NCBI GenBank assembly: GCA_002413395.1
Contig: DHWX01000131.1
Span: 16,190 to 22,563, forward strand
Length of the DNA: 6,374 nt
Source of the DNA: Polaromonas sp. UBA5171
GTDB lineage: Bacteria; Pseudomonadota; Gammaproteobacteria; Burkholderiales; Burkholderiaceae_C
Reading direction: 5' to 3'
Part shown: positions 5,795 through 6,374 of the stretch, one piece after another
How positions within the stretch are numbered: position 1 is the stretch's first letter
Layout: every line of letters begins with the position of its first letter
Notes under the pieces: model-generated
Told to the model about the DNA's origin: nothing
Seen by the model: the letters and a program-made list of their open reading frames with translations, nothing else
Databases searched by the model: none
Translations under genes and position numbers: made by a program

Positions 5795-5935
5795 GGGAAA
5801 TTTATACCTGGTTATTTATCCGGTGTGTCGGCTTGCAAGCTAGACTACAAGCCACTTTCAAGAGAATTTCATGACCAGATTAATACGCAACACCCAGATT
5901 AATCCGCAGGTTTTGCGGTATACATTACGTTATGC
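5795..5935. other. attI-like recombination region
   Basis: This is the intergenic stretch between the intI start and the first cassette, where attI lies in all integrons. It contains the direct repeat CCAGATTAATnCGCA at 5875-5889 and 5894-5908 (one mismatch, 19-bp period), comparable in position to the accessory IntI-binding repeats DR1/DR2 of attI1. A hairpin CCGCA-GGTTT-TGCGG (5904-5918) follows. The crossover core is GTTATGC (5929-5935), with exchange expected after the G at 5929. I could not identify a convincing Pc promoter reading into the cassette, nor a LexA box for intI. Confidence 0.65.
5875..5908 (+). repeat. Direct repeat CCAGATTAATnCGCA x2 in attI
   Basis: Copies at 5875-5889 and 5894-5908 differ only at the n position. 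They lie 20-55 bases from the crossover core on the intI side and are candidate accessory integrase-binding sites. Confidence 0.8.
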
Positions 5936-5956
5936 ATCTCCACAGCGAATAGAGCC

Positions 5957-6361
5957 ATGAAATATGTTGGAAAGTATGGAGAATACCGAGTCCTCGCCTG
6001 TCTTCTTGAACGAGACGTTGAAGTCTACCAAGCCATAAAAACCAATCAGCCTGATTTTGACTTAACCGCAATCTTGGCCAGTGGCAAGGTAGTTCGGATT
6101 CAGGCAAAGGCAACCGAACTTAATAACAAACGCACAAACAACGCAATCGATCGAATCGATAAAGAGTACGACTTCCTGGTAGTTGTTATCGTCGCTGAAG
6201 ACAAGACCGCTCGTTTCTTTGTCATGTCCAAAACTGAAGCTATGGCTGAAAAGGGCAACAATATACAGCTTGGTACGACACAACAAAGGGGAAAGCAATT
6301 CCAAGTAAAGGATGCTCTCCTGCCGTATGAAGACAAATGGGAAACAATCCTTAATGCATAA
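5957..6361 (+). CDS. PD-(D/E)XK nuclease-like protein encoded by the first cassette
   Basis: The 134-residue protein begins KYVGKYGEYRVLACLLER and then has DFDLTAILASGKVVRIQAKA. The residues E9, D35 and Q49-A-K51, with the last three on two adjacent predicted strands, fit the PD-(D/E)XK nuclease core in its D...QxK form, as in several restriction/resolvase-like hypothetical proteins. A later strand EYDFLVVVIV (about residues 100 before and after the loop rich in Asn/Arg) also fits that fold. Actual DNA cleavage is not shown. The gene is visibly more A/T rich than the integrase upstream, as is common for cassette genes of foreign origin. The ribosome site is weak; in first position it would depend on a promoter in attI or intI. 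Its TAA overlaps the attC R'' box. Possible roles are defence or DNA processing; this is inference. Confidence 0.82.
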   Translation: MKYVGKYGEYRVLACLLERDVEVYQAIKTNQPDFDLTAILASGKVVRIQAKATELNNKRTNNAIDRIDKEYDFLVVVIVAEDKTARFFVMSKTEAMAEKGNNIQLGTTQQRGKQFQVKDALLPYEDKWETILNA

Positions 6362-6374
6362 CGAATAAGGTTAG
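6356..6374 (+). other. Start of attC of the first cassette (partial)
   Basis: R'' box GCATAAC at 6356-6362 overlaps the gene's TAA stop. The remaining bases GAATAAGGTTAG run to the window edge, so the fold and R' box cannot be checked. Confidence 0.6.

Larger units (their letters stand above)
2712..6374. mobile_element. Integrative element (genomic island) in tRNA-Phe, left/integrase end
   Basis: The tRNA-Phe 3' fragment marks one end and the adjacent P4-type integrase gene points into the element. Everything to the right, including the integron material, is on the island side of this junction. The other boundary is not in the window, so total size is unknown. That the integron segment came in with this island, and not in a separate event, is inference. 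Confidence 0.7.
5270..6374. mobile_element. Degenerate integron: intI remnant, attI-like region and first cassette
   Basis: A minus-strand intI, an intergenic attI-like stretch and a plus-strand cassette starting at a core site give the canonical integron order. More cassettes may lie beyond the right edge. With intI damaged, the array should be frozen unless another integrase acts in trans. Confidence 0.85.
5930..6374 (+). mobile_element. First integron gene cassette (3' end beyond window)
   Basis: It starts with TTATGC after the core G at 5929 and has a short 27-base leader, one gene, and an attC beginning GCATAAC at 6356. In a circular cassette the R'' box must pair with G plus the first six cassette bases, and GCATAAC is the exact reverse complement of GTTATGC. 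Only the first 19 bases of the attC are present. Confidence 0.8.

Overview
The window looks like proteobacterial DNA, most likely from a betaproteobacterium (Burkholderiales type). That is an inference from three things: an amidase next to a Tat-exported branched-chain-amino-acid-type binding protein, proteobacterial tRNA-His and tRNA-Phe sequences, and an integron integrase of the soil/freshwater proteobacterial kind. No species can be named from the sequence.

Left part (1-2000, minus strand): ordinary metabolic genes. An amidase-signature hydrolase is followed by the N-terminal part of a periplasmic ligand-binding protein of a Liv-type ABC transporter, which runs off the window.

Middle part (2200-2960): a recombination scar. 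It holds the last 109 codons of a type I restriction subunit HsdR, fused directly to the 3' part of a tRNA-His gene. A short spacer with 11-bp-spaced repeats and a terminator follow, then the 3' part of a tRNA-Phe gene. Both tRNA remnants point left and both lose tRNA identity at or beside the anticodon loop, as expected for attachment sites of tyrosine integrases. Right of them come a promoter, a 30-bp tandem duplication carrying four AGTCTGTAAA boxes (probable integrase arm sites), and a full-length P4-type tyrosine integrase (2958-4325). This reads as the integrase end of a genomic island inserted in tRNA-Phe, beside the remains of an older tRNA-His insertion.

Right part (4326-6374): integron material inside the island. 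A small membrane-anchored protein gene ends in a recognisable attC site (5063-5134), with its stop codon inside the attC R'' box. Next, on the minus strand, is an integron integrase (intI) that stays open but has lost two large internal blocks in frame, including the IntI-specific insertion and the HxxR box, so it should be inactive. Upstream of intI is an attI-like region with direct repeats. A gene cassette follows, with a start core (GTTATGC, 5929) and an attC R'' box (GCATAAC, 6356) that are exact reverse complements. It encodes a PD-(D/E)XK nuclease-like protein; its attC continues past the window.

The main points of interest are the nested site-specific recombination: two tRNA attachment scars side by side, a P4-type island integrase, a doubly deleted IntI with a recognisable cassette at its attI, and a lone attC cassette on the opposite (3') side of intI.
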